Below, one piece after another: positions 40,375 through 50,245 of a DNA stretch of 64,000 bases (within the stretch, counting starts at the first letter, position 1; the number at the start of each line of letters is the position of its first letter). This DNA is from an uncultured Bacteroidales bacterium (GTDB taxonomy: Bacteria > Bacteroidota > Bacteroidia > Bacteroidales > UBA932): positions 85,257 through 149,256 of the forward strand of contig CALUPT010000007.1 of NCBI GenBank assembly GCA_944322715.1, written 5' to 3'. The notes below the pieces were generated by a model, which worked only from the letters and a program-made list of their open reading frames with translations, was not told where the DNA came from and ran no database searches. The translations under genes and the position numbers were made by a program.

Positions 40375-42603
40375 TTATTGTCTGGTGACCTTGTTGACGA
40401 ATTTCAGCGCACGTATCTGCGAGATTACCTTGTCCAGTTCCAGACTGCCCGGCACCGAGATTTTCAGCGTGATGTCGTACACTCCAGTCCTGTCGTTTTC
40501 CGACACGTTGAAACTGCGGATGGAAGCCCGGAATGAGCCGACCACCTCCATGATTCCGTTGATGACGGCCGCCTCGTGGTCTGCAATCACCCTTAGCGTG
40601 GTCTGGAAACTCCCTGAACTCGGGTTGTCGCTCCAGCGTACCTTCTGTATCCTGTACGGATACCGGTCCATCAGACGGGCGGCATTCGGGCAGGATATCC
40701 TGTGTATCTTGATGCCATCCTTTATGGACACGAATCCGAACACATCGTCCCCGAAGACAGGATTGCAGCACTTCGCCATCCTGTAGTCGAGATTCCTGAC
40801 ATTCTTCGCATCGATTACGAGGATATCATCCGATGATTTGGGGCTGCCTGCATCGTATGTCCTTTTTTCAGCCGGGCCGGATGTATCATCCGCCGTTTTT
40901 GCAGGTTCATGCTCCAAGATGAAGTCCTTGATGTCGGTTATGTCCAGCGTCCCGTCCCCGATAGCGGCATAGAATGCGTTCAGGGTCTTGTATGCCCTCT
41001 TTTTCATGAAGGCGGCGAGCATGTCGTCGCTTATCTCCAGTTTCCAGTTCTTGAGTCTCCTTTCAAGCAGTTCCTTGCCGTCGGCTGCATTTCTGAACTC
41101 CGTCTCCGACAGATGCTTGCGGATTCTTGCCTTTGCCTTGGATGTGACCACGAAACCGAGCCAGTCCGCGGAAGGCTTCTGGTTCTTGCCGCTCATTATC
41201 TCCACCACATCTCCGGTATTGAGCTTCTCCTTGATGGAGACGGCCTTGCCGTTGACTTTCGCTCCGGTACATTTCACCCCGAGGTTGGAATGTATGTCGA
41301 ATGCGAAGTCGAGGACAGTCGCTCCTGCAGAGAGTTTCCTCAGCTCTCCGGAAGGGGTGAACACGAATATCTCTTTCGATGGCGGCGCCGGAAGTTCATC
41401 CTCGTAATATTTGCCGTTGGTCTCGCCCGGGTGTTCGAGAGTATAGCGTACCGAGTTGAGCCAGTTGTCCAAAGACGCCTCGTGCTTTATGCCCTTGTAG
41501 GACCAGTGCGATGCCAGTCCGCTTTCGGCCATTTCGTCCATCCTCTTCGTCCTGATCTGGACTTCTATATACGCCCCTTCCCGGTTCTTGACTGTGATGT
41601 GCAGGGATTCGTATCCGTTCGGCTTGGGATTGGACAGCCAGTCCCGGAGCCTCCTGGTGTCGGATTCGTATTCTTCCGTCACGTATGAGAACACTTTCCA
41701 GCACAGGTCGTGCTCCGTTTTCCTGTCCGGTTCGCAGTCGATGATGAACCTGATGGCAAACACATCATAGACCCCTTCGAACGGCACTTTCTGCTTCTGC
41801 ATCTTCTTCCATATCGAATAGGCGGTCTTGGTGCGTACCTTCAGCTTGTAGACGATGCCGGCTTCCGAAAGTTTCTGTTTCAACGGCTCTATGAACTGGG
41901 TGGTGAGCCGCTGCCTGTCCTTTTCGGTGCTCTTGAGCTTGTTGGTGATGGCCCTGTACTGCTCCGGTTCCGCAAAGCGGAAATAGATGTCCTCCATCTC
42001 GCTTTTCATGTTGTACAGACCGAGCTGGTGGGCAAGAGGTATGTAGAGCATCAGCGACTCCAGAATCTTCCGTTCGCGCGACAGTTTCGGGAAGATCTCG
42101 AGGTTGCGCATGACCTCCAGTCTGTCGGCCAGTTTCAGCACGGTGACACGCGGGTCCTTCGAATATGATACTATCAGTTTCTTGTAGTTCTCCGCTTCAA
42201 GCCTGGTGTCCTTAGGCTTGATGGTGGATATCTTGTTGAGCCCGTCTACCATCGTCAGCACATCTTTTCCGAAAATGCCGGAAATGCCGTGTCTGTCCGC
42301 TGCATTGTCCGCATTCCCGTCAAGGAGCTTCTCCTGCAGTCCCGCCGAAGATAGGAATCTTTCAGGGTTGTTCTCCTCCTCGAATCTCATGGCCTCGTGC
42401 AGGAATACGGCCGCTATGCATTCGGCAGGCAGCCCGATCTCCTCCGCCGCAATCCTGGCCACTCCCACCGGATGTTCGATAAACGGCCTCCCGTTTCCTC
42501 TGGTCTGGCCTGCAAGCGAATGCGCGGCAATGTCGTATGCAACGCGTATCATTTCCATGCCGGCGGCATCGAATCCCGGGAAAAGTTCATCTGTCCTGTC
42601 CAT
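40375..42603 (-). CDS. RelA/SpoT-family (p)ppGpp synthetase, hydrolase site degraded
   Basis: 742 residues from ATG 42603; a longer frame begins at 42630 with a non-ATG codon. The order is N-terminal HD-like domain, synthetase (RTKTAYSIWKKMQ, YDVFAIRFIID, NPKPNGYESLHITV), TGS (FVFTPSGELRKLSAGATVLDFAFDIH) and C-terminal ACT. In the HD domain the canonical LLHDVVEDT is FLHEAMRFE and the later RLHNMRTL is RLEVMRNL, so metal and catalytic residues are lost. The RLRD before the NPKPNG block is of the Rel/SpoT charge type. It most likely makes (p)ppGpp but cannot hydrolyse it. A second, intact enzyme elsewhere would be needed. Confidence 0.9.
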   Translation of the reverse strand: MDRTDELFPGFDAAGMEMIRVAYDIAAHSLAGQTRGNGRPFIEHPVGVARIAAEEIGLPAECIAAVFLHEAMRFEEENNPERFLSSAGLQEKLLDGNADNAADRHGISGIFGKDVLTMVDGLNKISTIKPKDTRLEAENYKKLIVSYSKDPRVTVLKLADRLEVMRNLEIFPKLSRERKILESLMLYIPLAHQLGLYNMKSEMEDIYFRFAEPEQYRAITNKLKSTEKDRQRLTTQFIEPLKQKLSEAGIVYKLKVRTKTAYSIWKKMQKQKVPFEGVYDVFAIRFIIDCEPDRKTEHDLCWKVFSYVTEEYESDTRRLRDWLSNPKPNGYESLHITVKNREGAYIEVQIRTKRMDEMAESGLASHWSYKGIKHEASLDNWLNSVRYTLEHPGETNGKYYEDELPAPPSKEIFVFTPSGELRKLSAGATVLDFAFDIHSNLGVKCTGAKVNGKAVSIKEKLNTGDVVEIMSGKNQKPSADWLGFVVTSKAKARIRKHLSETEFRNAADGKELLERRLKNWKLEISDDMLAAFMKKRAYKTLNAFYAAIGDGTLDITDIKDFILEHEPAKTADDTSGPAEKRTYDAGSPKSSDDILVIDAKNVRNLDYRMAKCCNPVFGDDVFGFVSIKDGIKIHRISCPNAARLMDRYPYRIQKVRWSDNPSSGSFQTTLRVIADHEAAVINGIMEVVGSFRASIRSFNVSENDRTGVYDITLKISVPGSLELDKVISQIRALKFVNKVTRQ

Positions 42604-42627
42604 AGCCTTCAGATTTTGTCCAAAACA

Positions 42628-42635
42628 CAAACTTA
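42628..42635 (-). promoter_or_regulatory. -7 promoter element of the rel gene
   Basis: TAAGTTTG on the minus strand, 25 bases before ATG 42603. Confidence 0.55.
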
Positions 42636-42711
42636 ACGAAAATTTGCGGAAAAACCTCTTCCTGGAGACCGTAAATGTGTCCGGACAGTAGATGGAACTG
42701 TGAAAAATGGT

Positions 42712-42719
42712 TATCTTTG
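42712..42719 (+). promoter_or_regulatory. -7 promoter element of uvrB
   Basis: TATCTTTG, 32 bases before ATG 42751; no clear -33 box. Confidence 0.55.
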
Positions 42720-42750
42720 AAGGCCGTTATCGGCAACATGCCTAAAGACA

Positions 42751-44946
42751 ATGAAGTTCCATATAGAATCCGAATACAGACCATCCGGAGACCAGCCGGA
42801 AGCCATCGATGGGATATGCGCCGCCCTGAATGACGGGGTGGATGCAGTGACCCTGCTCGGAGTGACGGGGTCGGGGAAGACATTCACCATGGCAAATGTG
42901 ATAGAGAGGCTGCAGAGACCGGCCCTTATCCTGAGCCACAACAAGACCCTGGCCGCACAGCTCTACGGGGAGTTCAAGAGTTTCTTCCCATCGAACGCCG
43001 TGGAATATTTCGTGTCCTACTATGACTACTACCAGCCGGAGGCCTATATCCCCACGACAGATACATACATAGAGAAAGACCTGAGCATCAACGATGAGAT
43101 AGAGAAACTGCGCCTGAGTGCCGCATCATCCCTCCTGTCGGGACGCAGGGATGTGATAGTGGTGTCCAGCGTCTCCTGCCTCTACGGTATCGGCAATCCG
43201 GAAGATTTCCACGCCCAGACCGTGATTGTGCGCAAGGGAGAGGAAAGGAGCATGACAAGACTCCTGTACCAGTTGGTGGATGCATTGTACTCACGTACGG
43301 AAGCGGATTTCAGGCGCGGAACCTTCCGTGTCAGGGGCGATACGGTTGACATTTGTCTCAGTGGAGGCGACAATGCCGTGAGGATAGAATTTTTCGGAGA
43401 CGAGGTGGACAGCATTTCCATTGTCGACCCTGTCACGGGCGCCTTCATCGACAGTCTGGATGAAGTGGCCATCTACCCGGCCAACAATTTCGTCACGACC
43501 AAGGAAAGGAGTATCAAGGCCATCAGCCAGATTCAGGATGATTTGGTGAACCAGTGCGCATATTTCAACGACATCGGCAGGACACTGGAAGCGAAACGCC
43601 TGAAACAGAGGGTGGAATATGACCTTGAAATGATCAAGGAGATGGGCTACTGCCCCGGCATAGAGAACTATTCCCGGTATTTTGACGGCAGGACCGAGGG
43701 GATGAGGCCTTTCTGCCTGCTGGACTATTTCCCTAAGGACTATATCACCTTTATCGATGAAAGCCATGTCACGCTTCCGCAGATAAGGGCGATGTACGGA
43801 GGGGACCATTCCCGCAAGTCCGTACTTGTGGAATACGGTTTCAGGCTTCCTGCGGCTGCTGACAACAGACCTTTGAAATTCGAGGAATTCGAGGAGATAT
43901 CGGGGCAGACGGTATATGTCAGCGCCACTCCGGGAGACTATGAACTGGAAAAATCGGAAGGCCTTGTGGTCGAACAGGTCGTCCGTCCTACGGGCCTTCT
44001 TGATCCGCCTGTCGAGGTCCGGCCTACCGCGAACCAGGTGGATGACCTTCTGGAAGAGATCCGTGTCAGGGCGGAGAAGGATGAAAGGGTACTGGTGACG
44101 ACCCTTACCAAAAGGATGGCGGAGGAATTGGAGAAGTACTTCACAAAGATGGGGGTGCGCTGCAGGTACATACATTCGGATGTCGACACCCTCGAGCGGG
44201 TGGAGATCATAGAGGACTTCAAGAACGGGCTGTTCGATGTGCTTGTGGGAGTCAATCTTCTGAGGGAAGGTCTCGACATCCCTACGGTGTCGCTTGTGGC
44301 CATTCTGGATGCCGACAAGGAAGGATTCCTGCGTTCGGGACGCTCCCTTACCCAGACTGCGGGAAGGGCCGCCAGGAATGTGAACGGACTTGTGATAATG
44401 TATGCCGACACCATTACCCGCTCGATGCAGGAGACCATATACGAGACTGACCGTCGCCGTGCCAAGCAGATGGAATACAACAAAAAGCACAATATAACTC
44501 CGACGCAGGTGGGCGTGAAGAAGAACGCTCTGGCGCCGGCCGGGGAACATGTCGGACGAGGGGCAGGGGGCGGGATGCGGCACAGGAATCCTCGCCTGGA
44601 CAATACGGTCAGCGGAAAGGTCAGCGCGGCGAATTCATACGAGGCACCCCATTATATCCCCGACCCTTCAGAACTGGGGCGCGGTACCGTCTCGGTCGGA
44701 CTGGGGCATGATTCCCGTCGCGAGACCAATTCCGCGTATGCGGATGGCTATATCAGGGCCGACCTCGCTGCCGTCCTGCAGGATCCCGTGATCAGGTCCA
44801 TGACCAGACCACAGGTGGAAAAGGCGGCCGGGCAGGCGAAAAGGAACATGCAGAAGGCCGCGGCTGAACTGGATTTCCTCGCAGCGGCGAAATACCGCGA
44901 TGAGATGTGGGCCCTGAACGAATATCTCAAGGTCTGGAAGGAATAG
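42751..44946 (+). CDS. uvrB: Excinuclease ABC subunit B
   Basis: 731 residues. The Walker A GVTGSGKT, beta-hairpin [16 protein letters not shown]-like FIDESH and helicase motif [13 protein letters not shown] are all present. The C-terminal UVR motif (about residue 685 on) binds UvrC. It carries out damage verification in nucleotide-excision repair. A Gly-rich linker insert near residue 600 makes it longer than the E. coli protein (about 670). Confidence 0.98.
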   Translation: MKFHIESEYRPSGDQPEAIDGICAALNDGVDAVTLLGVTGSGKTFTMANVIERLQRPALILSHNKTLAAQLYGEFKSFFPSNAVEYFVSYYDYYQPEAYIPTTDTYIEKDLSINDEIEKLRLSAASSLLSGRRDVIVVSSVSCLYGIGNPEDFHAQTVIVRKGEERSMTRLLYQLVDALYSRTEADFRRGTFRVRGDTVDICLSGGDNAVRIEFFGDEVDSISIVDPVTGAFIDSLDEVAIYPANNFVTTKERSIKAISQIQDDLVNQCAYFNDIGRTLEAKRLKQRVEYDLEMIKEMGYCPGIENYSRYFDGRTEGMRPFCLLDYFPKDYITFIDESHVTLPQIRAMYGGDHSRKSVLVEYGFRLPAAADNRPLKFEEFEEISGQTVYVSATPGDYELEKSEGLVVEQVVRPTGLLDPPVEVRPTANQVDDLLEEIRVRAEKDERVLVTTLTKRMAEELEKYFTKMGVRCRYIHSDVDTLERVEIIEDFKNGLFDVLVGVNLLREGLDIPTVSLVAILDADKEGFLRSGRSLTQTAGRAARNVNGLVIMYADTITRSMQETIYETDRRRAKQMEYNKKHNITPTQVGVKKNALAPAGEHVGRGAGGGMRHRNPRLDNTVSGKVSAANSYEAPHYIPDPSELGRGTVSVGLGHDSRRETNSAYADGYIRADLAAVLQDPVIRSMTRPQVEKAAGQAKRNMQKAAAELDFLAAAKYRDEMWALNEYLKVWKE

Positions 44947-44982
44947 CCGGCAGGTCCGGTCCGGACTTGGAACAAGGGTCCG

Positions 44983-45600
44983 CTACAGCCCGGACTCTCC
45001 TGTCAGAGCGGCGACCCGACGGGTCACGTTGCCGATATTGTCGAACAGTACGGTGTTGAAACCGAGTCTGGCGGCTGTCTCTATATTGGCAGGGCTGTCA
45101 TCAATGAATATGCATTCTCCGGCGTTCAGACCGTATCTTTCCAGCAGGATTCCGAATATCCTCGGATCAGGCTTGATGAGTTTCTCCTGTCCCGAGACCA
45201 CGATTCCGTCGAACCGGTGCAGGACCGGATATTTCGACCGGGCTATGGGGAAGGTCTCCGCTGACCAGTTGGTAAGTCCGTATATGCCGTATCCGAGCTT
45301 CTTCAGTTTCATCAGCAGCGCGACGGTCCCGGGAAATTCTCCGTGCAGCATGGACTCCCAGCCGTCCCGGTACAGCCGGATAGCTTCCGAATATTGCGGA
45401 AACCGCTCTTCCAGCAGTCTTACCCCTTCATCGAACGTGCGCCCCCTGTCATGTTCCGCATTCCATTCACCGGTACATACGTGTGACAGAAAATATTCCA
45501 TTTCCCTGTCATCATTGAAATATGTCCTGTACAGGTATCTCGGGTTCCAGTCTATCAGGACCCCTCCGAAATCGAATACAATGTTCCTTATGCTGTCCAT
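44983..45600 (-). CDS. HAD-superfamily hydrolase, YihX-like
   Basis: 205 residues. Motif I is VFDFGGVLIDWNP (first Asp is the nucleophile; the second position is Gly, as in the YihX branch), motif II is YGLTNWS, motif III has KPDPRIF and motif IV is CIFIDDSPANIETA. It resembles alpha-glucose-1-phosphatase-type HAD enzymes. The substrate is not certain. It is divergent from the peptidase gene, with back-to-back promoters between them. Confidence 0.9.
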   Translation of the reverse strand: MDSIRNIVFDFGGVLIDWNPRYLYRTYFNDDREMEYFLSHVCTGEWNAEHDRGRTFDEGVRLLEERFPQYSEAIRLYRDGWESMLHGEFPGTVALLMKLKKLGYGIYGLTNWSAETFPIARSKYPVLHRFDGIVVSGQEKLIKPDPRIFGILLERYGLNAGECIFIDDSPANIETAARLGFNTVLFDNIGNVTRRVAALTGESGL

Positions 45601-45628
45601 TCTTATCTACATATTTTCCGGTATGCCG

Positions 45629-45657
45629 CAAAGGTATGACAATTTTCCGTAAATTTG
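45629..45657. promoter_or_regulatory. Back-to-back promoter elements for the HAD and aminopeptidase genes
   Basis: TACCTTTG on the minus strand (45636-45629, for the HAD gene) and TAAATTTG on the plus strand (45650-45657, for the peptidase gene). Confidence 0.6.
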
Positions 45658-45684
45658 CAGGCGTCTGATAAAACACTCGTCAAG

Positions 45685-47067
45685 ATGAAAAAGACATTTG
45701 CCGTTATTCTTGCCGGTCTGACAGCGGCCGGCCTCTATGCCCAGGACATTGATATGGAGCAGCTTGCCCGGATAAGGGACTCTTTCGGAAATACATCTTC
45801 CGACAGGGCGGCGCAGAATGCCATTTCCAATACATACAATCTGAAAAGCCTTGCTCTCAACAGGGAAGGGCAGGGCAGGACGGACCATTTCTTCAGGTAC
45901 AGGGTGGATGTGAGCGGCATTACCGACCAGCAGCAGTCAGGGAGATGCTGGATGTTCACCTCCATGAATGTCCTGCGTCCGGGAGTAATGGAAAAGTTCA
46001 ATATTTCCTCCTTCGATTTCTCCCACAACTACTGCTATTTCTGGGACATGTTCGAGAAAAGCAACCTTTTCCTGGAGAACGTGATAAGTACGGCGAAAAA
46101 GGATATCATAATGGACAGGGATGTGGCTTTCTGGTTCCAGAATCCTGTCAATGATGGAGGCGTGTGGAACAGTTTCTACAATGTGGCCGAGAAATACGGC
46201 GTAGTCCCGGCTGAGGTGATGCCCGAGACCGCGCATTCCAACAGGACGTCTATGCTGACATCTTTCCTTAATGAACTTCTCCGCAAGGAGGGGTATGCGC
46301 TCAGGGAGATGATTGCAGGCGGACGCAGCGAAAAGGAGGCGCGGGAGTACAAGATCGGCTCCATGGAAAAGGTGTACAGGATGCTTGCCCTGTGTCTCGG
46401 GGAGCCTCCGGTCGAGTTCGAATGGAGGTATGAGACCAGGGATGGGGAGATAAAGTCGCTCGACAGCACTCCTCTGGACTTCTACCGCAGCATAATTCCC
46501 GAGAACTACGGTTCTGATTCTTACATAATGGTAATGAACGATCCTACAAGACCTTATTATAAGGTCTACGAGATCAGTAATTACAGGAATACGTATGAAG
46601 GCGTCAACTGGACGTACCTCAATCTGCCTCTTGATGTCATCAAGGCTGCTGCGGTCAAATCGATCATGAATAACGAGGCTCTGTACGCATCGTGCGATAT
46701 GAGCAATTTCTATAATAATGACGAAGGTATAGCCGATCCTCAAATGTACGACTACGAGGCTCTTTTCGGCATGGAGTTCCAGATGGATGACAAGAAGGCG
46801 CGGATACTGACGCGCGAAAGCGGTTCGGCGCACGCAATGGCCCTGATAGCGGTCGATACGGATGAGGAGGGGAATACCGTAAAGTGGCAGTTCGAGAACA
46901 GCTGGGGGGCGGATGCAGGGCATAACGGCTATCTGACATTCTCTGACAAATGGTTCGATGACTATATGTTCAGACTTGTCATAAACAGCGCCTATCTGGA
47001 TGAAAAGGCCCTTGATGCAGCCAGGAACAAGCCTGTCCTCCTGCCTGCGTGGGACTATATGTTCTGA
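45685..47067 (+). CDS. C1B-family cysteine aminopeptidase (PepC/bleomycin-hydrolase-like), exported
   Basis: 460 residues from ATG 45685, which gives a signal peptide (MKKTFAVILAGLTAAGLYAQ); an upstream in-frame start at 45655 overlaps the promoter. The catalytic Cys is in DQQQSGRCWMF, the His in SGSAHAMAL and the Asn in FENSWG. The cytoplasmic family members lack a signal, so this is an exported version, as is common in Bacteroidales. It trims peptides in the periplasm. Confidence 0.93.
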   Translation: MKKTFAVILAGLTAAGLYAQDIDMEQLARIRDSFGNTSSDRAAQNAISNTYNLKSLALNREGQGRTDHFFRYRVDVSGITDQQQSGRCWMFTSMNVLRPGVMEKFNISSFDFSHNYCYFWDMFEKSNLFLENVISTAKKDIIMDRDVAFWFQNPVNDGGVWNSFYNVAEKYGVVPAEVMPETAHSNRTSMLTSFLNELLRKEGYALREMIAGGRSEKEAREYKIGSMEKVYRMLALCLGEPPVEFEWRYETRDGEIKSLDSTPLDFYRSIIPENYGSDSYIMVMNDPTRPYYKVYEISNYRNTYEGVNWTYLNLPLDVIKAAAVKSIMNNEALYASCDMSNFYNNDEGIADPQMYDYEALFGMEFQMDDKKARILTRESGSAHAMALIAVDTDEEGNTVKWQFENSWGADAGHNGYLTFSDKWFDDYMFRLVINSAYLDEKALDAARNKPVLLPAWDYMF

Positions 47068-47084
47068 CAGGTGCCCCTGTAAAT

Positions 47085-47161
47085 AAAAAAAAGAGGAAAT
47101 CGCCACTCTCGTGGGGACCCTCATACTAACCACATAATTAATAACACTAAAACTAATAACC
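47085..47161 (-). ncRNA. Candidate small RNA of about 76 nt
   Basis: On the minus strand a consensus promoter (47196-47167) predicts a start near 47161. The transcript is A/T-rich at first, then folds as gaggg...ccac-gaga-gtgg...cctc and ends in eight Ts (47092-47085). It lies between a stop codon and the next promoter and has no useful reading frame. It was judged from promoter and terminator, not matched to a known family. Confidence 0.6.
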
Positions 47162-47166
47162 GGGCA

Positions 47167-47196
47167 CAAAGGTACCGCTTTTTCTGATATCTGCAA
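47167..47196 (-). promoter_or_regulatory. Promoter of the candidate small RNA
   Basis: Minus strand TTG (47196-47194), a 19-base spacer and TACCTTTG (47174-47167). Confidence 0.7.
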
Positions 47197-47264
47197 TATT
47201 TTCTTGCAAAAAATGTCCGTTTTTAACAGAAATTTAACATTTCGGGATTTTCCTGCCATTATCC

Positions 47265-47295
47265 TTGTTTCGGCCTGAAAAATTGACTATTTTTG
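47265..47295 (+). promoter_or_regulatory. Promoter of the cytochrome/dehydrogenase operon
   Basis: TTG (47265-47267), a 20-base spacer and TATTTTTG (47288-47295). It puts the transcript start near 47302, so translation must begin at ATG 47322. Confidence 0.7.
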
Positions 47296-47321
47296 ACCGT
47301 TTTTTTGAGTTAGATAGGTGT

Positions 47322-48854
47322 ATGTCAAATCCTGGGAACAGAAAGAAATTCTTATTGGGCGGACTTGCCGGTCTTGTGCTGGGCTTTTCATTGATGATAG
47401 TGCTGAACTCCCTCTATGTAAAGAGTTCATCCAACGAGTCCTGCATGATGTGCCACGCGCATCCCGATTCCGATGCGAGCTGGAAGCAGTCCGTGCATTA
47501 CAACAACGGAAGCGGCACCATGACGGAGTGCGCGGCCTGCCATCTTCCTCCAAAAGGTTCCGTCGGCCATTTCATGGCAAAGGCGAAGACAGGGATGAAG
47601 GATGTATGGTCCTATATCACCAAAGATACCGAAAAGATAGACTGGGAGAGCAAGAGCCAGCTGGAATACGCGGTCGGCATTGTGTATAATGAATCCTGTG
47701 AAGCCTGCCATGTCAACCTCTTTCCGGAGGGTATAACCGATGAAGGGGTGACGGCCCATCTCTATTACGAAGACAATGCGGAGAAACTGGATCTCCAGTG
47801 TATCAGCTGCCATCTTGATGCAGGACACTACAATCCGAACTACAGGCACGAGCAGCTGACAGTCATTCCGGAGCAGGGTCATAAGGAGGTCTATGCCGAA
47901 GCTGCGACGGTGACGGAATTCCGCAATTTCACTGAAACCGTTCCGGGCACTTCCGCATCGATAGACATGGTGGCTGTTCCCGGAGGGACGTTCATTATGG
48001 GAAGTCCCGACAACGAGCCTTTCCGCCGTCCGGATGAGTCTCCGCAGCGCGAGGTTACGGTCTCTCCGTTCTTCATGGGCGAGACCGAGGTCACATGGGA
48101 CCAGTTCTGGGCATTCTATGCCGAGACCATGTCGGAAGGGCGTACTCCTCCGGAGGTCGTCTATGCCAATAACATGAGGGATGATGTGGATGCCATAAGC
48201 GGACCTACGCCTCCGTTCGGATATCCGGACCAGGGCTGGGGAATGGGAGACAGGCCTGTCATAACCATGACGCATTATTCAGCGGAGACATTCTGCCAGT
48301 GGCTTTCCAGGAAGACAGGCAGACATTACAGGCTGCCTACGGAGGCCGAGTGGGAATATGCGGCAAGAGGAGGCACGACCACGCCGTATTTCTTCGAAGG
48401 AAGCCCGAGAAAGTATTCTGACAGAGGACTGTGGCGTGGAATCTTCGGAGCGGATACGACAGTCATAAACAGTTATGTCATATATGCGGCAAACAGCCGG
48501 AACCGTTCTCAGGAGCCATCGGAAGTCAGGGCCAATCCGTTCGGACTGAAGAACATGCTGGGAAATGTCATGGAATACTGCTCCGACTGGTATGCCGAGG
48601 ATGCCTATTCCATGCTGCAGGACGGGGCCGTGGATCCGAAAGGTCCGGAGTCCGGAACAGAGCATGTGGTCAGGGGCGGTTTCTATATGGATGATGCTGC
48701 AGACCTGCGCTGTGCCGCCAGGGGACATACCGAGCATGATGCATGGCTGAAGACAGACCCGCAGAACCCGAAGAGCATCTGGTGGTATTCGGATGTCAAG
48801 GGTATAGGCTTCCGGGTGGTATGCGATGTGCCGGAAGGTATCCAGGTGAAATGA
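47322..48854 (+). CDS. Tetraheme NapC/NrfH-like cytochrome fused to a SUMF1 (FGE-like) domain
   Basis: 510 residues from ATG 47322; a longer frame from 47265 would begin upstream of the promoter's -7 box. One N-terminal membrane anchor (FLLGGLAGLVLGFSLMIVL) is followed by four CxxCH haem sites at about 41, 70, 126 and 160, as in NrfH/NapC quinol dehydrogenases. From about residue 200 a SUMF1/FGE-like domain follows: VAVPGGTFIMGS, GETEVTWDQFW, RLPTEAEWEYAARGG and GNVMEYCSDWY. The two FGE catalytic cysteines are absent (RGGFYMDDAADLRCAARG), so it should not form formylglycine. It probably passes electrons from menaquinol to the periplasm. First gene of a five-gene operon. Confidence 0.85.
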   Translation: MSNPGNRKKFLLGGLAGLVLGFSLMIVLNSLYVKSSSNESCMMCHAHPDSDASWKQSVHYNNGSGTMTECAACHLPPKGSVGHFMAKAKTGMKDVWSYITKDTEKIDWESKSQLEYAVGIVYNESCEACHVNLFPEGITDEGVTAHLYYEDNAEKLDLQCISCHLDAGHYNPNYRHEQLTVIPEQGHKEVYAEAATVTEFRNFTETVPGTSASIDMVAVPGGTFIMGSPDNEPFRRPDESPQREVTVSPFFMGETEVTWDQFWAFYAETMSEGRTPPEVVYANNMRDDVDAISGPTPPFGYPDQGWGMGDRPVITMTHYSAETFCQWLSRKTGRHYRLPTEAEWEYAARGGTTTPYFFEGSPRKYSDRGLWRGIFGADTTVINSYVIYAANSRNRSQEPSEVRANPFGLKNMLGNVMEYCSDWYAEDAYSMLQDGAVDPKGPESGTEHVVRGGFYMDDAADLRCAARGHTEHDAWLKTDPQNPKSIWWYSDVKGIGFRVVCDVPEGIQVK

Positions 48855-48891
48855 AACGAACATGTAATTAATTTATATTAAAACCATTACC

Positions 48892-50238
48892 ATGAACGAC
48901 AAGAAAATCAGCAGAAAGGATTTCCTTACCTATTCTGCAGCTCTGGGTGTCAGCGGCATCCTGGGCACGTCACTGCTTTCTTCCTGTGGAGGGAAGAAAT
49001 TCGTTCCATTGAAACAGCCGGGAGAATACTATGTCCCGGAACTTCCAGACAAGGCTGTGGCCGGCAAAGAATTGAAAGTCGGAGTAGTGGGCTGCGGCGG
49101 ACGCGGTTCAGGCGCAGTCATGGACCTTCTTGATGCTGCTGACGGAATCAGGATTGTCGCCCTTGGCGATACTTTCCGTGACCGCGTGGATGGCCTGCGC
49201 AACGATATCCGTGAAAAGCGCGGACAGGAAGTTCCTGCCGAAAACTGCTTCGTCGGATTCGATTCATACAGGAAAGTCATCGATTCCGGTATAGACATGG
49301 TTATCCTGACCACTCCGCCGGTTTTCCGTCCGGAGCATTTCAAATATGCCACCGAGAAAGGAGTGCATTCGTTTCTTGAGAAACCGGTCGCCGTGGATCC
49401 GAAGGGATGCCGCACGGTGATAGCCACCGCCCGTCAGGCAAAAGCCAAGGGACTGTGCGTGGTGACAGGCACGCAGCGTCACCATCAGCGTCCGTATGTT
49501 GAGGCATTCCAGAAGATCCAGGAAGGATATATCGGTGAGATAACCGGAGGGAATGTATATTGGAACCAGGGAATGCTCTGGTACCGCGAGCGTCAGGCAG
49601 GCTGGAGCGACATGGAATGGATGCTCCGTGACTGGGTGAACTGGAAATGGCTTTCCGGAGACCATATCGTGGAGCAGCATGTGCACAACATAGATGTCTT
49701 CCTCTGGATGTCAGGACTGAAGCCGGTCAAGGCTACGGCATTCGGCGCCCGTCACCGCCGCATAACCGGAGACCAGTACGACCAGTTCAGCGTCGATTTC
49801 GAATTCGAGAACGGAATCCATCTGCACAGCATGTGCCGTCAGATTGATGGATGCAGCAACAATATAGGTGAATATATCCAGGGAACCAAAGGCTCTTGGA
49901 ACAGCTACAACCACGAGATAAAGGACCTGAAAGGCAATGTAATCTGGAAATTCGACGAGGCGGCAGCAAATGCGGCCTTCAAGCAGCACAATCCGTATGT
50001 GCTCGAACATGTGGATCTGGTGAACCATATCCGCAAGGGTGAAGTGTTCGAGGAGGCGGAGGAGTGCGCTATATCCACCCTGGCCGGTATAATGGGGCGC
50101 GAGGCCGCCTATTCAGGAGCGACAATCGGATGGGATGAAATCAGCGCGTCACAGATTGACTATTCGCCTGTACGGCTTGAGATGGGCAAGGTCGATATGT
50201 CAAAATATGTAGTCCCGGTTCCGGGCAGCGGCAAATGA
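48892..50238 (+). CDS. Tat-exported Gfo/Idh/MocA-family dehydrogenase, lipoprotein
   Basis: 448 residues. The N-terminus has a twin-arginine-like signal (KISRKDFLTYSA) ending in a lipobox (SLLSSC). The cofactor motif is VGVVGCGGRGSG and the lysine motif is FLEKPVAVD, followed by a GTQRHHQRPY block of the exported subfamily. It is expected to oxidise or epimerise a sugar in the periplasm with tightly held NAD(P). It is followed 7 bases later by a Tat-exported TIM-barrel isomerase. It is only distantly like the dehydrogenase at 10788. Confidence 0.88.
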   Translation: MNDKKISRKDFLTYSAALGVSGILGTSLLSSCGGKKFVPLKQPGEYYVPELPDKAVAGKELKVGVVGCGGRGSGAVMDLLDAADGIRIVALGDTFRDRVDGLRNDIREKRGQEVPAENCFVGFDSYRKVIDSGIDMVILTTPPVFRPEHFKYATEKGVHSFLEKPVAVDPKGCRTVIATARQAKAKGLCVVTGTQRHHQRPYVEAFQKIQEGYIGEITGGNVYWNQGMLWYRERQAGWSDMEWMLRDWVNWKWLSGDHIVEQHVHNIDVFLWMSGLKPVKATAFGARHRRITGDQYDQFSVDFEFENGIHLHSMCRQIDGCSNNIGEYIQGTKGSWNSYNHEIKDLKGNVIWKFDEAAANAAFKQHNPYVLEHVDLVNHIRKGEVFEEAEECAISTLAGIMGREAAYSGATIGWDEISASQIDYSPVRLEMGKVDMSKYVVPVPGSGK

Positions 50239-50245
50239 TGCAGTT

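Noticed and set aside
47265..47321. Upstream start for the cytochrome gene
   Set aside because: It precedes the promoter -7 box, so it would not be transcribed from that promoter.
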